Assembly (NCBI GenBank): GCA_013792135.1
Contig: VMSP01000103.1
Coordinates: 1 to 63,708 of the forward strand
Origin: Desulfocapsa sp.
GTDB taxonomy: Bacteria > Desulfobacterota > Desulfobulbia > Desulfobulbales > Desulfocapsaceae
Direction of reading: 5' to 3'
Length of the DNA stretch: 63,708 nucleotides
Made by a program: the position numbers and the translations under genes. The notes below the pieces were generated by a model. It worked only from the letters and a program-made list of their open reading frames with translations, ran no database searches and was not told the DNA's origin. Shown piece by piece: positions 1 through 10,590 of this stretch (within the stretch, counting starts at the first letter, position 1; every line of letters begins with the position of its first letter).

Positions 1-33
1 AATGATACCTTCGCACTGTGGGAGAAATCCCAT

Positions 34-99
34 ATTGCCCTCCTTTATTATGGTTAGTTTGCCAAAACTATTATTACCATAAAGGGGAGGGCATTTTTT
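34..99 (+). terminator. Intrinsic terminator of an upstream gene
   Basis: Arms at about 36-56 and 75-93 form an imperfect hairpin (TGCCCTCC pairs with GGAGGGCA, ATGGT with ACCAT), followed at once by six T. It probably ends transcription of a plus-strand gene lying before the window. The reading frame continuing into the sigma-54 remnant runs through it, so the first ~40 codons of that frame are not believable protein. Confidence 0.7.
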
Positions 100-144
100 A
101 CTCTCACATCGTCAAGGTCTCTCTTTTTCTACGCTACCAAATTA

Positions 145-1058
145 TCGGTCAAAGTGACGGGCTCAAATACGTACTCTATAAAATTGAGCAGATTGCCGCA
201 AGCGACACCACCGTATTGGTTCTTGGTGAGACGGGAACCGGCAAAGAACTGGCCGCCCGGGCTATTCACGGTCTGAGTCTGCGCCACAAGCGGGCCCTGG
301 TAAAGGTGAACTGCGCCACGCTGCCCTCAAACCTCATTGAAAGCGAATTGTTCGGTCATGAGAAAGGGGCCTTCACCGGTTCTTCCTCCAGGCACCTCGG
401 CCGATTTGAGGTCGCCAACGGCGCGACCCTCTTTCTGGATGAAATCGGCGAATTGCCAATGGAGCTCCAGGCAAAACTGCTCAGGGTGCTCCAGGATGGT
501 GAGTTTGAACGTTTGGGCAGCTCCCGCACCATCAAGGTCGATACCCGGATTATTGCCGCCACCAATCGTAACCTGGAAGAGGAGGTCCGTCAGGGCCGTT
601 TCCGTGAGGATCTCTGGTACCGGTTAAATATCTTCCCGATTACCATGCCGCCGCTTCGGGACCGTCTCGATGACATCCCGGCCCTGGTGGATTTTTACGT
701 CAAAAAGATTGCCGCCCGGTTGGGCAAGACCATTGCCTGCATCCCGGAGGGGGTAATGGCTGCCTTGCAACAGTATCAATGGGCTGGAAATATTCGGGAG
801 CTGGAAAACGTCCTTGAGCGGGCGGTGATCAACTCGTCGGGCCCCAAGCTGCGCCTGGCGGACGAACTCAAGAAGCCGTTCCATGAAGTATCTGCAGGTA
901 CTCAGACCCTGGAAGCGGTTGAGCGAGATTATATTATGCGGGTACTTGAGCAGACCAAATGGAAGGTAAGCGGCAAAAACAGTGCAGCTGAAATTCTTGG
1001 CCTTGACCGTAGCACACTGCGCGCCCGCATGGCTAAACTCAATATCCAAAAACCATAG
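145..1058 (+). pseudogene. 5'-truncated sigma-54 activator (AAA+ and Fis-type HTH only)
   Basis: From about 145 to the stop the frame encodes a sigma-54 AAA+ domain (Walker [15 protein letters not shown] loop, Walker [11 protein letters not shown], arginine-rich second half) and a C-terminal Fis-type helix-turn-helix. It is closely similar to the C-terminal ~305 residues of the regulator at 5773-7293, including the final NIQKP and the bases just past the stop. The receiver and coiled-coil halves of that paralogue are absent. Upstream, the open frame (GTG at 18) passes through a terminator and encodes nothing recognisable. I read it as a truncated copy left by duplication or recombination. A functional AAA+/HTH-only activator of the PspF type is possible if an internal start is used, but I see no good ribosome binding site. 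Confidence 0.7.
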
Positions 1059-1360
1059 ATTTTCCCTTCCCCATGGAGCCTGACCTGCACCTGCATTGCA
1101 GATACAGCCGCTCCACCTGCAACATGACCGGCGAACCTGGTCGTGGTCTGTGAGTCCAAAATAGTAGGCCGAGCGTGAGCCCCTGTTTTCAAGGCACCAT
1201 TAAGGCTGGAGTTTAAGCTGTGCGCTGCCATATGAAACGAGAAGAAATGAGCGAAGAATCCAGAATAGCTGTATGATCGTTGAAATACACCGTGCTTGCT
1301 GACCATAAACCCCTCAAGGTCTCTGCCCGGTTGTCTACCTTTTTGTTTGTTTTTTGAAGT
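1059..1360. other. Intergenic stretch, no feature recognised
   Basis: About 300 bases between the regulator remnant and the hybrid kinase. Both strands carry only short frames with no family resemblance, and no convincing promoter, RNA or repeat was seen. Confidence 0.5.
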
Positions 1361-4300
1361 TTGTCCATAAATCGATCACCTTTCAGTGCAGACTTCCCCA
1401 TGAATGACATAAAAAAACGTCCCATCAATACCGCACGCAAGCAGTCTGAAAAGGCGCTGCTTAAGGCGGGAGCCCTGCAGGACGCGATTATCAACAGCGC
1501 CAATTTCTCGAGTATTGCCACTGATGCCAAGGGCGTCATTCAGATCTTCAACGTCGGCGCCGAGCGCATGCTGGGCTACTCCGCCGAGGAAGTGCTGAAC
1601 AAAATTACACCGGCCGATATCTCCGATCCGCAGGAAGTGATCGCGCGTGCCGAGGCGCTCAGCGTCGAACTTGCAACCAAGATTGCACCGGGCTTCGAGG
1701 CCTTGGTCTTCAAGGCCTCACGCGGTATTGAGGACATCTACGAGCTGACCTATATCCGCAAGGATGGCAGCCGCTTTCCGGCCGTTGTGTCGGTCACGGC
1801 CCTGCGCGACAAGAAGGACGCCATTATCGGCTATCTGCTGATCGGCACCGATAACACCGCACGCAAGCAGGTCGAAGCAGAGCGACAGCATCTGCTCGAG
1901 ATTCAGAAGGAGACAAACAAGCAACTGCAGCAGGCCAATATAACCTTGCGGGAGAGTGAGGAAAAGCTGGCCGTGACGCTCAACTCCATTGGCGATGCAG
2001 TAATAGCCACTGATGGCGAAGCACGGGTGACACTCCTCAATCCCCTTGCGGAACGACTCACCGGTTGGACGCAGGCGCAGGCCAGCGGTCGCCCGATAGA
2101 CGAAATTTTTTCCATCATTAACAAAGAAACCCGCCAGCCCGCCACAATCCCCGTCTTGGAGACCCTGGCGCAGGGCACGATACAGGGCCTGGCCAACCAC
2201 ACCGTGCTCATTGCCCGCGATGGGAGCGAGTGCGATATTGCCGACAGCTGCGCGCCAATTCGTGACCGCGAGACCCAGGTGGTCGGAGCCGTCCTGGTCT
2301 TCCGCGATGTTACCGGAGAATATGCAGCCCAGCAGGCCTTGCGCGATAATACGACACTGATCCAGACGATTCTGAATACCGTGGTCGATGGCCTTGTCAC
2401 CCTCCATGCCCACGGTGGCATCGTCGAGACCGTCAACCCGGCCGTTGAACGGATGTTTGGCTATGCTGCCGCAGAACTCATCGGCCAAACCTTCAGTCTG
2501 CTGATCCCCGAACTTGACCAAGACCAGCGCAATGGTTCGCTCGAGTATTACAATGCCAGCGAAGAGGACCGCGCTATCGGCCTTGGCCGCGAAGTTGTCG
2601 GCCGGCGCAGGGATGGCAGCACTTTCCCGTTGGAGATAGCGGTAAGCGAAATGTGGCTGGCTGGCGAGCGTTACTTCACCGGCATTCTGCGTGATGTCAC
2701 CGTGCGCAGGCAGGCGGAAGCCCTGCAGGACGCGATTTTTAACAGCGCCAATTTCTCGAGTATCGCCACTGACGCCCAGGGCGTCATCCAGATCTTCAAC
2801 GTCGGCGCCGAGCGCATGCTGGGCTACACTGCCGACGAAGTGATGAACACGATCACTCCGGCCGATATTTCCGATCCGCAGGAGCTGATTGCCCGCGCCG
2901 AAGCACTGAGCGTCGAACTCGAAACCCCGATCACCCCCGGCTTCGAGGCCCTGGTTTTCAAGGCTTCACGCGGTATTGAGGACATCTACGAGTTGACCTA
3001 CATCCGCAAGGATGGCAGCCGTTTTCCGGCAATCGTGTCGGTCACGGCCTTGCGTGACGAGCAGGAGGCCATCATCGGATATCTCTTGATCGGCACGGAC
3101 AATACGGCCCGTAAACGGATCGAGGCAGAGCAGAAGCAGCTCGGCCAGCGCTTGCGCGATCATCAGTTCTACACGCGCTCCCTGTTTGAAGCCAATATCG
3201 ACGCGCTGATGACCACCGATCCGTCCGGTATTATTACCGACGTCAATAAACAGATGGAGGAACTCACCGACTGCACGCGCGACGAATTGATCGGCGCGCC
3301 GTTCAAAAAATACTTCACTGATCCGGAGCGGGCCGAGGCAGGTATCAAACTGGTGCTGAGCGAAAAGAAGGTCACCAATTACGAACTCACCGCGCGCACC
3401 AGGGATGATAAGGAAACTGTGGTCTCCTTTAATGCCACCACCTTCTACGATCGGGACAGGAGATTACAGGGCGTGTTTGCCGCAGCTCGTGATGTCACGG
3501 AACGCAAATTCCTGGATCAGGTGCTGGAGGAAAAGACCACCGAGCTGGAGAAGGCCAAGGCCGTGGCTGAACAAGCCAACCTCGCCAAATCGGATTTTCT
3601 CTCCAATATGAGCCACGAGATCCGCACGCCGATGAACGCCATTATCGGCATGTCTCATCTGGCGCTGAAGACAGAGATGACACCGCGCCAGCGCGACTAC
3701 ATCAAGAAGATCAAGGGCTCCAGCCGGCACCTGCTCAGCATCATCAACGATATCCTTGACTTCTCGAAGATCGAGGTGGGCAAGCTGGCCATTGAATATA
3801 CCGCGTTTGAACTGGAGAAGATGCTTGACAATGTGGCCAACCTGATCGGCGAGAAGACCTTTGCCAAGGAGCTGGAACTGGTCTTCGATATAGATAAGAA
3901 CGTGCCGCGATACCTGATCGGAGATCCGCTGCGGATGGGGCAGATTCTGATTAATTACTGCAATAATGCCGTCAAATTCACCGAGCATGGCGAGATCGAC
4001 GTCGTTATCCGTCTCAAGGAGGAGACCGACGAGGATGTGCTGATCTACTGCGCCGTGCGCGATACAGGCACCGGTCTGACGGAGGAGCAGATGGGGCGCT
4101 TGTTCCAGAGATTTTCACAGGCCGATGCCTCGACCACTCGCGAATTTGGCGGCACCGGTCTCGGGCTGGCCATTTCCAAGAAACTGGCCGAGCTGATGGG
4201 CGGAGAGGTGGGAGTCAGCAGCGAACCAGGCAAGGGAAGCACCTTCTGGTTCACGGCGCGACTCGGCAAGGGTGTGGGCCAGTCGTGCAAGCTGGCGCTG

Positions 4301-5770
4301 GCGACCGACATGCAGGGCAAGCGCGTCTTGGTGGTAGACGACAACGAGAACGCCCGTCAGATGCTGGGCGACCTGCTGGACAGAATGAGCTTCATGGTCG
4401 ACCAGGTCGAGTCGGGCCATGCGGCCATTGGCGCCGTGGATCGTGCCGAGGCGCAGGGCATGCCCTACGAAATCGTCTTTCTCGACTGGAAAATGCCCGA
4501 TATGGATGGTAACGAGACGGCCAAACGACTCAGGGAGCTGCCGCTCAGCCGCATGCCGCATATGATTATGGTGACCGCTTTCGGTCGCGAGGAAGTTATA
4601 CGGGCCGCCGAGGGAGTAGATATCGTGGATGTGCTGTTCAAGCCGGTCAGTCCCTCGGTGCTCTTTGACAGCGTGCAGCGCATTATGGGAGGTGTCGACG
4701 ATGGTGTGCGCATCCCCGGGGATGCCCCGACTGACACCTTCACACAACTCACGACCATAAAGGGCGCCCGTATCCTGCTGGTGGAGGACAACGATCTCAA
4801 CCAGGAAGTGGCAACCGAGCTGCTGTGCGATGCCGGCTTCCTTGTCGATCTGGCCGAGAACGGCCAGATCGCCCTGAATAAGGTCAGGGCCAGCGATTAC
4901 GACCTTGTCCTGATGGATATGCAGATGCCGGTGATGGACGGTGTGACGGCGACCCAGGAAATCCGCAAGGAGATTCGCCTCAAGGATCTTCCGGTGGTGG
5001 CGATGACCGCCAATGTCATGCAGGGCGATCGCGACCGCTGCATGGCGGCGGGCATGAACGATCACGTGGCCAAGCCGATCGAGCCGGAAATTCTGTGGCA
5101 GGCGCTGTTGAAATGGATCAAACCACGACAATCGACAGCTGTCGATGTCGATGTGGAGCCGCAGGCCGTGGTCGATGTCGACCTGCCTTTCGGGGTCGAG
5201 GGGCTTGATATGGCCGACGGCCTGCGCCGGGTGCTCGGCAGGAAGACGCTCTACCTCTCGATGTTGCGCAAGTTCGTAGCCGGGCAGAAATCCGTCGTGG
5301 CAGAGATCCTCAAGGCGCTGGAGGAAAACCTGCCGGATAGTGCGGAACGGCTCGCCCATACGCTCAAGGGTGTTTCCGGCACCATCGGCGCCACTGGTCT
5401 GCAGCAACTGGCGGCAAGCCTTGAGGTCGTGATCAAGGAGCGGAGTCCACGCGCCGAAATCGATGCCCACCTCGACAAGTTGAAAATGGTTCTGGAAGAT
5501 TTTATTACCCAACTGGAACAGCAACTGCCGGAGGAAGGGGCCAAGACGGCGGTCACGGTCTTCCCGGCACAACTCAAGGCTGTCTGTGCCAAGCTGGCGG
5601 CAATGCTGGCCGATGATGACGCGGAGGCGGTTGACGTGCTGGATGCGAATGCGGAGCTGCTCGACGCGGCCTTTCCTGACCACTATCGCCAGATTGATGA
5701 CAATATGAGAATATTCGACTTCGAGGCGGCGCTCGCAGCGCTTATGGCCGCCACCGGGGCATCGGCCTGA
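1361..5770 (+). CDS. Five-PAS hybrid histidine kinase with two receivers and HPt
   Basis: Multistep phosphorelay kinase of 1469 residues with no membrane segment, hence cytoplasmic. Domains in order: PAS1 (~38-170), PAS2 (~200-325), PAS3 (~330-450), PAS4 (~454-585, near-copy of PAS1), PAS5 (~600-720), coiled coil, HisKA with H752 in an SHEIRTPMN box, HATPase with GTGLGL, REC1 (D1042), REC2 (D1186) and HPt (H1333 in AHTLKG). All phosphotransfer residues are present, so a His-Asp-His relay to the next gene's receiver is expected. That gene starts 2 nt after the stop. The start is uncertain: TTG at 1361 or ATG at 1400 (residue 14), both with poor Shine-Dalgarno sequences. The stimulus is unknown; the PAS domains could bind a cofactor or small ligand. 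Confidence 0.93.
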   Translation: MSINRSPFSADFPMNDIKKRPINTARKQSEKALLKAGALQDAIINSANFSSIATDAKGVIQIFNVGAERMLGYSAEEVLNKITPADISDPQEVIARAEALSVELATKIAPGFEALVFKASRGIEDIYELTYIRKDGSRFPAVVSVTALRDKKDAIIGYLLIGTDNTARKQVEAERQHLLEIQKETNKQLQQANITLRESEEKLAVTLNSIGDAVIATDGEARVTLLNPLAERLTGWTQAQASGRPIDEIFSIINKETRQPATIPVLETLAQGTIQGLANHTVLIARDGSECDIADSCAPIRDRETQVVGAVLVFRDVTGEYAAQQALRDNTTLIQTILNTVVDGLVTLHAHGGIVETVNPAVERMFGYAAAELIGQTFSLLIPELDQDQRNGSLEYYNASEEDRAIGLGREVVGRRRDGSTFPLEIAVSEMWLAGERYFTGILRDVTVRRQAEALQDAIFNSANFSSIATDAQGVIQIFNVGAERMLGYTADEVMNTITPADISDPQELIARAEALSVELETPITPGFEALVFKASRGIEDIYELTYIRKDGSRFPAIVSVTALRDEQEAIIGYLLIGTDNTARKRIEAEQKQLGQRLRDHQFYTRSLFEANIDALMTTDPSGIITDVNKQMEELTDCTRDELIGAPFKKYFTDPERAEAGIKLVLSEKKVTNYELTARTRDDKETVVSFNATTFYDRDRRLQGVFAAARDVTERKFLDQVLEEKTTELEKAKAVAEQANLAKSDFLSNMSHEIRTPMNAIIGMSHLALKTEMTPRQRDYIKKIKGSSRHLLSIINDILDFSKIEVGKLAIEYTAFELEKMLDNVANLIGEKTFAKELELVFDIDKNVPRYLIGDPLRMGQILINYCNNAVKFTEHGEIDVVIRLKEETDEDVLIYCAVRDTGTGLTEEQMGRLFQRFSQADASTTREFGGTGLGLAISKKLAELMGGEVGVSSEPGKGSTFWFTARLGKGVGQSCKLALATDMQGKRVLVVDDNENARQMLGDLLDRMSFMVDQVESGHAAIGAVDRAEAQGMPYEIVFLDWKMPDMDGNETAKRLRELPLSRMPHMIMVTAFGREEVIRAAEGVDIVDVLFKPVSPSVLFDSVQRIMGGVDDGVRIPGDAPTDTFTQLTTIKGARILLVEDNDLNQEVATELLCDAGFLVDLAENGQIALNKVRASDYDLVLMDMQMPVMDGVTATQEIRKEIRLKDLPVVAMTANVMQGDRDRCMAAGMNDHVAKPIEPEILWQALLKWIKPRQSTAVDVDVEPQAVVDVDLPFGVEGLDMADGLRRVLGRKTLYLSMLRKFVAGQKSVVAEILKALEENLPDSAERLAHTLKGVSGTIGATGLQQLAASLEVVIKERSPRAEIDAHLDKLKMVLEDFITQLEQQLPEEGAKTAVTVFPAQLKAVCAKLAAMLADDDAEAVDVLDANAELLDAAFPDHYRQIDDNMRIFDFEAALAALMAATGASA
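2719..3114 (+). repeat. Second copy of a ~395-bp direct repeat inside the kinase gene
   Basis: This segment, encoding PAS4, closely repeats about 1471-1866, encoding PAS1, at base level (same opening GCCCTGCAGGACGCGATT). The copies lie about 1.25 kb apart. It is an in-frame domain duplication, recent enough for the DNA to remain alignable by eye. Confidence 0.8.
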
Positions 5771-5772
5771 TT

Positions 5773-7293
5773 ATGGATGAACTTGATTTCAGCCAAAGGG
5801 AGACGATCCTGGTCGTCGACGATACGCCGGAAAACCTGACCCTGATGAGCGGTCTGCTCAAGGACGCCTATAAGGTGAAGGTTGCTAATAATGGCGAGAA
5901 GGCGCTGCAGATCGCGGCCTCAAACTCGCCGCCGAAGCTGATCCTGCTCGACATCATGATGCCCGGCATGGATGGTTACGAGGTGTGCCGGCGACTCAAA
6001 GGCGACCCTTCCACTGCAGATATTCCGGTGATCTTTCTCACCGCCAGGTCTGATATGGAGGACGAACAGAAAGGGCTGGAGCTCGGCGCGGTCGACTACA
6101 TCATCAAGCCGATCAGCCCGCCCATCGTCATGGCGCGCATAAAGAACCATCTGGCCCTGAAGGCCCTGGCCGAATCGTTGCGGGACCAGAATAGCTTTCT
6201 TGAATTCGAGGTGGCCAAGCGCACGGCCGAACTTGTCGTTGCCAAAGAAGAGGCGGAAAGAAGAAAAGAAAGCGCTGAAGAGGCCCTTGCTGAAACGATA
6301 GAGCTAAAAGAACAACTGGAAGCGGAAAGAGCCTATCTGCAAGAAGAGATCAAGCTGGAATATAATCATCAGAATATCGTCGGTCAAAGTGATAGTCTTA
6401 AATATGTACTCTATAAAGTTGAACAGATTGCCGTAAGTGATACCACAGTATTGATTCTTGGTGAGACAGGGACCGGCAAGGAGCTGGCCGCCCGGGCCAT
6501 CCACGACTTGAGTCTGCGCAAAGGTCGGACTCTGGTAAAAGTAAATTGCGCTTCCCTCTCCGCCACCCTCATCGAAAGCGAATTGTTTGGTCATGAAAAA
6601 GGTGCCTTCACCGGTTCGCTGTCCAGACATCTTGGGCGCTTTGAGGTTGCCAATGGCGCGACCCTTTTTCTGGATGAAATTGGCGAATTACCGCTGGAGC
6701 TGCAGGCAAAGCTGCTCAGAGTGCTTCAGGAAGGCGAGTTTGAGCGGTTGGGCAGCTCCCATACTATAAAAGTGGATACCCGAATTGTTGCCGCCACCAA
6801 TCGTAATCTGGAAGAGGAGGTGCGCAAAGGCCGTTTCCGTGAGGACCTCTGGTACCGGTTAAATATCTTCCCTATTACCATGCCGCCACTTCGGGAGCGC
6901 ATGGATGACATCCCCCTTCTTGTCGATTCTTTCGTCAAAAAGATTGCCAGGCGCTTGGGCAAGGCCATTGAAATCATCCCGGTGACTGTAATGGAGGCGT
7001 TACAAGAGTATTCCTGGCCTGGAAATGTTCGGGAACTGGAAAATGTCCTGGAGCGGGCGGTGATCAACTCGTCGGGCCCCAAGCTGCGGCTGGTTGATGA
7101 ACTCAAGAAACCGTTCAACGATTTATCTGCAAGCCCAAAAACTTTGGAGGCGGTGGAGCGAGACTATATCATGCGGGTGCTTGAGCAGACCAAATGGAAG
7201 GTAAGCGGAAAAAATAGTGCGGCTGAAATTCTTGACCTCGACCGCAGCACCCTGCGTGCCCGTATGGTTAAACTCAATATCCAGAAACCATAG
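5773..7293 (+). CDS. Response regulator: REC, coiled coil, sigma-54 AAA+, Fis HTH
   Basis: A 506-residue sigma-54 activator and probable output of the hybrid kinase ending 2 nt upstream. The receiver (1-~125) has D16/D17, phospho-acceptor D60 in LLDIMMPGMDG and the conserved KP near its end. A coiled coil (~135-195) links it to the AAA+ domain with Walker A GETGTGKE (from 230), a GAFTGS loop (277-282) in place of GAFTGA, and Walker B. The C-terminus is a Fis-type HTH ending NIQKP. Targets are unknown. Its AAA+/HTH half is duplicated at 145-1058. Putting the receiver before a coiled coil and then the AAA+ domain matches NtrC-type layout with a longer linker. Confidence 0.92.
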   Translation: MDELDFSQRETILVVDDTPENLTLMSGLLKDAYKVKVANNGEKALQIAASNSPPKLILLDIMMPGMDGYEVCRRLKGDPSTADIPVIFLTARSDMEDEQKGLELGAVDYIIKPISPPIVMARIKNHLALKALAESLRDQNSFLEFEVAKRTAELVVAKEEAERRKESAEEALAETIELKEQLEAERAYLQEEIKLEYNHQNIVGQSDSLKYVLYKVEQIAVSDTTVLILGETGTGKELAARAIHDLSLRKGRTLVKVNCASLSATLIESELFGHEKGAFTGSLSRHLGRFEVANGATLFLDEIGELPLELQAKLLRVLQEGEFERLGSSHTIKVDTRIVAATNRNLEEEVRKGRFREDLWYRLNIFPITMPPLRERMDDIPLLVDSFVKKIARRLGKAIEIIPVTVMEALQEYSWPGNVRELENVLERAVINSSGPKLRLVDELKKPFNDLSASPKTLEAVERDYIMRVLEQTKWKVSGKNSAAEILDLDRSTLRARMVKLNIQKP

Positions 7294-7362
7294 ATTTGCA
7301 TCTTCAATTTTCAAGGCGTGAGCGGTGTGTGTCGCTGTAAAAATCCGTCAATGCCGGATGAA

Positions 7363-7404
7363 AAAGCATGACCCATCCAGTTTGCACGGGATGGGTCATG
7401 CTTT
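7363..7404. terminator. Bidirectional intrinsic terminator
   Basis: Perfect 16-bp arms (AAAGCATGACCCATCC and its complement) around a 10-base loop, with A and T at the outer ends. It lies between convergent genes ending at 7293 (plus) and 7439 (minus), so it can serve both. Confidence 0.85.
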
Positions 7405-7438
7405 GGATAATATGTTTTCTTTTGTTCTTCTCTTTTGC

Positions 7439-8434
7439 CTAAAACTGGAAACGCAAGCCTACGCCCAAGCGAGTCGCTTTACTGGCAATCAGATCATCAG
7501 CTTCGCAACGTCCTTCGACAAAGAGTGAGGTCTTCATCTTTCCCGGTTTCTCATAGATGAGATATCCCATATTGACAATCAAATCAATATTGTCATCCTC
7601 TCCGGTCCAGAAACCGACGCCGGCACCAACAAACATCTTCTCAGTCAAATAGTAATTCAACAGGGCATCAGCCGTGAAGGCGCTGCCGCCATCATACCCA
7701 TCAATACGGGCAAAGCCACCGACAAGGCCCATGGCGTAGAGACTTTCAGTTAACGGAAGCTCATAACCAACGCGGGCAAATACGTAGCTGGCTGGATCAA
7801 ACTGGTGGGCAAGACCGATATCGGCCACTGGTCCACCCTTATGCTGATCCACTGTTACTGTTTGGGCAATTTCTGCAGGTTTTGATTGGGCGACCTTATT
7901 CTCAATTACCACCGGAGTGACAGGAACGACAGGTTCGGGGATCCTGCTGATATTCCTTAAACTCAAATTGCCGCAGATAGCGGGAACAATAAATTCGTAG
8001 CGCTGTCCGTTTTGGTCTATGGAAAAACCGTAGGCATCAAAGGACGCCTTACCACCCCAGGTTACATCCTTGAGTACGGAAACCGGACCGGAACTCTTTT
8101 TTCGAAAGAGCATCCAGCCAAATTGCTCCCCTGGAGCAACTTTGATGAATTCAACTTTTGCCGTTGGAAACTGGGCCATAAAATCTGGAAACAGTTCTGG
8201 ATAACCTGATTTAGTAAACCCGGTCTGGAGATCAGCGTTGTGATTTTTGACCATGTCCCGCAGGTCTGCTTCAGAGGTTATGGGCGGACGATAGAAGGGG
8301 TGATCCCCCAGACGTTTGAGCGTTACGGCGGCAAAGGCCGAGGACGCGCACGTCATAATCAGGCATGCACCTACCAGCATCAACAATTTCTTCTTCATTT
8401 TCTCTTTTTCCTTTTTTTCGTGCATCTTTTTCAT
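7439..8434 (-). CDS. Exported protein with C-terminal outer-membrane beta-barrel
   Basis: 331 residues, not recognised by family name. A lysine-rich start is followed by a hydrophobic signal segment and an ALA-type cleavage site (CASSAFA). Residues ~40-160 form a soluble domain; a proline-rich linker (~165-180) leads to a glycine/aromatic-rich region with alternating strands that ends in GLRFQF, the terminal phenylalanine typical of outer-membrane barrels. Two starts are possible: M1 behind AGGGG, or M13 (MKKKLLML) behind AAGGAAAAAGAG. It lies on the same strand as the DUF1207-like barrel protein upstream and may form a unit with it. Function unknown. Confidence 0.7.
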   Translation of the reverse strand: MKKMHEKKEKEKMKKKLLMLVGACLIMTCASSAFAAVTLKRLGDHPFYRPPITSEADLRDMVKNHNADLQTGFTKSGYPELFPDFMAQFPTAKVEFIKVAPGEQFGWMLFRKKSSGPVSVLKDVTWGGKASFDAYGFSIDQNGQRYEFIVPAICGNLSLRNISRIPEPVVPVTPVVIENKVAQSKPAEIAQTVTVDQHKGGPVADIGLAHQFDPASYVFARVGYELPLTESLYAMGLVGGFARIDGYDGGSAFTADALLNYYLTEKMFVGAGVGFWTGEDDNIDLIVNMGYLIYEKPGKMKTSLFVEGRCEADDLIASKATRLGVGLRFQF

Positions 8435-8486
8435 TCATCCCCTGATGGGGCCGTCGTTTAAATTCAATTGTCTTAGATAAATTCCA

Positions 8487-9674
8487 TCAGAATCCCAGAG
8501 ACAAACCCAGGCCATAATATTCAACCTTGTTATTGTAAAACTGGCCGTACGGATCAAAGCCTTTGTACCACTCGGCCATGAGGATCAGTCGACGCTGTCC
8601 AGGGTTGGGGTTACCGAACTCGAGGCCAACCTTGACGCTGGTATCGTTGGTCCATTCATGCTCCTCCAGGTTTTTTATGTCCACCCCGGCAATCGGCCTG
8701 CCGTTCCACACCAGCGGCGTGCTGCCGCGATACTCAATCCCCCAGTGGGCGCTCAGCGGTTTGAGATCACTCGGTTCCTTATGGATAATGTATTCACCAC
8801 CGCCGTACACTCGGAATTCTCGCCATTCGTAGGAATAGATGAGTTCGGTGGCTTCGTAACTGAGGTTGATCCGATCCGGAGGATTTGCGCCCAGCAGGAA
8901 TTCATCCCCCAGGTGTGAGCTCTGATGATAAAGGCGGAGGCGGAGCGAATTGTCGCCATACCGGTAGGTGGCGGGGATACCGATGGTATAATCTGCGTTG
9001 ATGAGGTCGGAGGAATCGTTGTCCATGTTGAATTGGGCGAACAGGCCTGCAAGTATGCTCAGTTGCAGGCCGTCCCCCTCGCGAGTGCCGAAGAACCGAT
9101 AGAGGCCGAAGGTCTCACCGAAGCCGACAGCCGCCAGGGTGTAGTCCTCTCCTAAAGATCGGAAGTTATCGAGACTGACAAAGAACCGTGACTGTTTGGG
9201 GTCGGCAATGAATGAGCGGAACAGGTCGCCCGTTGGAAATACTTTTCCTGCATCGGTTACCCCCATAAAACTGTTTACCGCTTCCGGCATATCTGTATCT
9301 GTAGACTTTACTTCAATCGCTACCTCTTGCACCCCGTCGATAGCGCGCAGTTGCTTGTTGGTCGCCTCAATTGTTACCTCCTGTACCCCGTCGAGGGCGC
9401 GCAACTGTTTGTCGGCCGCCTCCCGTCGCAGCTGATCATCTTCAAACAAGGTAATCGTGACAACCCCGTTGACTATTTTTAAAAGATAGCTGTCTCTCTC
9501 CCAGAGCATGTCCCGCTCAAGGATAGAGGCAATATACCCGGTCAGAAATTCATCACTCACCCTGTCTGCAGCTGTCGCCATGGGAGATTGGAAAATGAGC
9601 ATGAGGCCGAGGGCGGCGGCGCCCAAGCGAGCGGTCATGTAAAGCCAGGTGCTGGTACGCGTCATCATGGTCAT
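8487..9674 (-). CDS. BON-domain plus DUF1207-like outer-membrane protein
   Basis: 395 residues. An N-terminal signal (~1-36, ending ATAA) precedes a BON-like region (~37-125) in which the element DKQLRALDGVQEVTIEA / NKQLRAIDGVQEVAIEV occurs twice in tandem, a small internal duplication. From ~145 the sequence (FPTGDLFRSFIADPKQSRF onward) resembles DUF1207, a family of barrel proteins, and ends in LGLSLGF. The start is supported by GAAGGA five bases before ATG. BON domains bind phospholipid or help anchor proteins at the envelope, so an outer-membrane role is likely. Specific function unknown. Confidence 0.75.
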   Translation of the reverse strand: MTMMTRTSTWLYMTARLGAAALGLMLIFQSPMATAADRVSDEFLTGYIASILERDMLWERDSYLLKIVNGVVTITLFEDDQLRREAADKQLRALDGVQEVTIEATNKQLRAIDGVQEVAIEVKSTDTDMPEAVNSFMGVTDAGKVFPTGDLFRSFIADPKQSRFFVSLDNFRSLGEDYTLAAVGFGETFGLYRFFGTREGDGLQLSILAGLFAQFNMDNDSSDLINADYTIGIPATYRYGDNSLRLRLYHQSSHLGDEFLLGANPPDRINLSYEATELIYSYEWREFRVYGGGEYIIHKEPSDLKPLSAHWGIEYRGSTPLVWNGRPIAGVDIKNLEEHEWTNDTSVKVGLEFGNPNPGQRRLILMAEWYKGFDPYGQFYNNKVEYYGLGLSLGF

Positions 9675-9851
9675 TGTATCCTTCGTTTGTAGATATTACG
9701 GTCAGGGAAATTGATGGAGTGAGTGAATAGAGAAGGGCCTTAGACTCGTGAATAGTTGACGCTATTTTTTTTCAAACTTTTCAATCACTTCATCGCTCAA
9801 AGGCGGAGGTGCTTTCAGCGTGAGGCGGATAAATGTCTTGGCGGTTATTTA

Positions 9852-10052
9852 TTAGATTTTTTTCACTGCCTTCATATTTGCTTTCAAGGCCTTTATCATG
9901 TCGTTTTTGCTAACGGTTATCTCGGATGGAAGTCCAGGTACAGGCTGTCCTTTGTGTTGTTTTTCAAACATGATATTTTCTTTCTGTTTGTGCATGTCGG
10001 AGGATTGTTTTTGACTTTTATCCTTGTCTTTTTTCCCACCTTGGTCTCCCAT
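9852..10052 (-). CDS. Small hydrophilic lysine-rich protein
   Basis: 66 residues starting MGDQGGKKDKDK. The start at 10052 follows AAAGGA at good spacing, which makes it better than the longer frame from 10097. The N-terminal half is charged and probably disordered; the C-terminal half (SKNDMIKALKANMKAVKKI) could be one amphipathic helix. No catalytic motif. It sits among small envelope-stress-type genes. Function unknown. Confidence 0.6.
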   Translation of the reverse strand: MGDQGGKKDKDKSQKQSSDMHKQKENIMFEKQHKGQPVPGLPSEITVSKNDMIKALKANMKAVKKI

Positions 10053-10235
10053 GGTCTTATTCCTTTCTTTAGGGTTACTTTTTAGGTTTTTGTACAAAAC
10101 GCCTAGAATGTTGAACCAATTTCAGCGAACGTCTTTTTTAGTATATTGAGGCACATACACCCGAAGGACAAGGAATTCTTCCTATGGTTTTCTTCAAGAA
10201 GTCAGGTTGAGTTAAAAGTAATTATTTGAACGAGT

Positions 10236-10532
10236 TTAGACATCTTTTTCAAACATAGTGACGGTATCTTTAAGCGCCGCCTGTAATTTAGCCCAAGTAC
10301 TCTCTACCCCGTCCTTCAGTTCTTCCCAGGTGTCATCGCTGGCCTCACCCAGCGCTTTCAATTTTTTCTTCGTCGCAGCACTCTTCTGCTCAAGATCTTC
10401 AACCAGCTGGGAGTGTTTGATGCGTGCATCGGCTGCAAGGCCCTTCCCCCGGGCCTTGAACTCGGCGAATCTGGCCTCTACCAGCTCAAGCTCGGACTCT
10501 ATCTTCTGTCTGTAGGCATTTTTCGTGCTCAT
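10236..10532 (-). CDS. Coiled-coil stress-response-like protein (sll1863-like)
   Basis: 98 residues, almost entirely heptad-patterned helix, with the DDTWEELKDGVESTWAKL segment characteristic of small coiled-coil proteins annotated as sll1863-family stress response. No signal peptide. AGGAG lies before ATG. A frameshifted paralogue lies immediately upstream on the same strand with a similar leader. Likely a cytoplasmic stress-linked structural protein; the biochemical role is unknown. Confidence 0.75.
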   Translation of the reverse strand: MSTKNAYRQKIESELELVEARFAEFKARGKGLAADARIKHSQLVEDLEQKSAATKKKLKALGEASDDTWEELKDGVESTWAKLQAALKDTVTMFEKDV

Positions 10533-10590
10533 AATGCGTCTCCTTTATTGATGGGTTGAGGACTTTTTTAGGATTTCTTGAAAAGTCTGA

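Noticed and set aside
18-144. N-terminal extension of the first sigma-54 frame
   Set aside because: The codons run through an intrinsic terminator and encode nothing homologous to the paralogue's receiver.
4115-5683. 522-codon minus-strand open frame opposite the hybrid kinase
   Set aside because: Same effect of codon bias; no domain or ribosome binding site, while the plus strand encodes REC and HPt domains with all key residues.
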